Below, one piece after another: positions 7,781 through 8,509 of a stretch of DNA of 8,509 nt; the stretch's first letter is position 1; every line of letters begins with the position of its first letter. The notes under the pieces were generated by a model. The model saw only the letters and a list, made by a program, of their open reading frames with translations, was not told the DNA's origin and ran no database searches. This DNA comes from Sandarakinorhabdus sp. GTDB lineage: Bacteria > Pseudomonadota > Alphaproteobacteria > Sphingomonadales > Sphingomonadaceae. The DNA is taken from assembly GCA_025458465.1 (NCBI GenBank), contig JALOSK010000074.1:1-8509 (forward strand). The letters run 5' to 3'. Made by a program: the position numbers and the translations under genes.

Positions 7781-7788
7781 TCACCTCC
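7781..7788 (-). promoter_or_regulatory. Strong Shine-Dalgarno of parA containing the rsmG stop codon
   Basis: Read on the minus strand this is GGAGGTGA, a near-perfect anti-16S match, 7 nt before the parA ATG. Its last three bases are the TGA stop of rsmG. It fixes the parA start and implies that ribosomes ending rsmG sit directly on the parA initiation site. It is stronger than the signals of the other genes here. Confidence 0.85.
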
Positions 7789-8407
7789 GACGCTTTACGG
7801 CTCGGGCGACAACGATGCGGGCATCGGAATCAGTCCGGCTGGGAATCAGGTCGTGGTCAAAGTGGAACCGCTTTGACGCGGTGGCAAGCTCTTCCTGCAC
7901 GCGGGCGCCTTTTGGCAGTAGCCAGCGCGTTTCGGGCCCGGCAAACCGCAGGCCCCAATCAAACAGGACCTCGAGTGCTGCTGCGGCGCGCGCGGTGATC
8001 ACGTCAAACCGGGCCGTTGGCAGGCTCTCGATTCGCTGGTTGGCGATGGTGACGCGATCAGCCACCCCGGTTCCAATGGCCACTTCGGAAAGAAAGCGGC
8101 ATTTCTTGCTGATTGATTCCACCAGGACCAGCCGGGCCGAGGGGTCCAGAATGGCGATGACGAGTCCGGGGAACCCACCGCCGGCGCCGATGTCCAGCCA
8201 GCGCTGCCCGGTGCCGGCGGTCGGAAGCAACTGGGCCGAATCGCGGAAGTGCCGGCTCCAGATATGGGGCAGGGTGGAAGGGCCAACCAGATTCATGCGT
8301 TGCTGCCACTCGGTCAGCAGAGTGGCATAGCATTCCAGTCTGGCGGATGTTTCACGTGAAACATTGAACTCGGCCTCGAAGGCGGCCCTCTGCTCATCAG
8401 CGGTCAT
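7781..8407 (-). CDS. rsmG: 16S rRNA (guanine-N7)-methyltransferase RsmG (GidB)
   Basis: RsmG methylates N7 of a guanine in the 530 loop of 16S rRNA (G527 in E. coli) using SAM; its loss gives low-level streptomycin resistance in several bacteria. The 208-residue length is normal. Visible motifs are WQQRMNLVG (34-42), HFRDSAQLL (53-61), the SAM-binding LDIGAGGGFPGL (71-82), LVESISKKCRFL (95-106), DVITARA (135-141) and LLPKGA (163-168). The ATG at 8407-8405 shares one base with the mnmG stop (TGATG), which settles the start; a TTG one codon earlier is the alternative. AGG lies 7 nt before that TTG. Codons 15-20 (NVSRET) also spell a perfect parS site. The stop is part of the parA Shine-Dalgarno. 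An overlap-coupled mnmG-rsmG pair is common. Confidence 0.97.
   Translation of the reverse strand: MTADEQRAAFEAEFNVSRETSARLECYATLLTEWQQRMNLVGPSTLPHIWSRHFRDSAQLLPTAGTGQRWLDIGAGGGFPGLVIAILDPSARLVLVESISKKCRFLSEVAIGTGVADRVTIANQRIESLPTARFDVITARAAAALEVLFDWGLRFAGPETRWLLPKGARVQEELATASKRFHFDHDLIPSRTDSDARIVVARAVKRRR
8348..8363. other. parS: parS centromere site (perfect 16-bp palindrome)
   Basis: TGTTTCACGTGAAACA is a perfect palindrome and matches the bacterial chromosomal parS consensus exactly as I know it. It is the loading site for ParB, which is encoded about 1.4 kb away. It lies inside rsmG, from the third base of the Asn15 codon through Thr20, and encodes VSRET in frame. I found no second full copy in the window; the nearest partial match is a 9-base half-site at 1114-1122. 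Confidence 0.95.
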
Positions 8408-8509
8408 CAAGCTGCCTGGCGCGTGGCATAAGGCAACAGGGCCACAAGCGCGGCCGGCGTAACGCCTGGGACGCGGCTGGCGGCACCTATCGTGAGCGGC
8501 CGCGCCTTC
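8407..8509 (-). CDS. mnmG: tRNA uridine-5-carboxymethylaminomethyl(34) synthesis enzyme MnmG (GidA), C-terminal end only
   Basis: Only the last 33 residues and the stop fall in the window; the rest lies beyond position 8509. The frame reads KARPLTIGAASRVPG, then VTPAALVALLPYATRQAA, matching the end of MnmG, where (I/V)GxASRIxGVTPAA is highly conserved in the helical C-terminal domain that contacts MnmE and tRNA. MnmG, an FAD enzyme, works with MnmE to modify U34 of several tRNAs. The stop TGA (8409-8407) overlaps the rsmG ATG by one base. Too short for the track but well supported by motif and by the mnmG-rsmG order. Confidence 0.92.
   Translation of the reverse strand, partial: KARPLTIGAASRVPGVTPAALVALLPYATRQAA

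Overview
The window looks like part of the chromosome of a GC-rich alphaproteobacterium, probably of the Sphingomonadales. The gene order (mnmG-rsmG-parA-parB facing holA-lptE-leuS-DUF3576) and the protein style support this, but the assignment comes from family resemblance and not from a database search. It is core-genome DNA. I see no insertion sequence, phage gene, CRISPR array, tRNA or rRNA, and nothing that points to recent transfer.

Left end, minus strand (1-1330): a two-gene unit of a signal-peptide-bearing protein that looks like a small outer-membrane beta-barrel, then, 4 nt downstream, a YggS/PLPBP-family PLP-binding protein cut off by the window edge. Positions 1331-1576 are a divergent intergenic region. 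It must serve both directions, but I cannot name a convincing promoter in it.

Centre, plus strand (1577-6104): a compact run of a DUF3576 lipoprotein-like protein, leuS (leucyl-tRNA synthetase), lptE (LPS assembly lipoprotein) and holA (DNA polymerase III delta subunit). lptE appears to start at a TTG inside the end of leuS. The run mixes translation, envelope assembly and replication.

Right end, minus strand (6105-8509): the 3' end of mnmG, then rsmG, parA and parB, with junctions of -1, 7 and 16 nt. At each junction the upstream stop codon touches the downstream start or Shine-Dalgarno sequence. A perfect 16-bp parS centromere (8348-8363) lies inside rsmG codons 15-20, so the ParABS segregation system (motor, clamp and loading site) is present within about 1.4 kb. 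This arrangement is typical of the neighbourhood of the chromosomal origin. The holA and parB stop codons abut tail to tail in a TGATCA palindrome with no intergenic base.

I do not see a wholly new multi-gene system. The most notable items are the dual-use parS/rsmG sequence, the zero-spacing convergent junction, and the uncharacterised small outer-membrane protein next to yggS.
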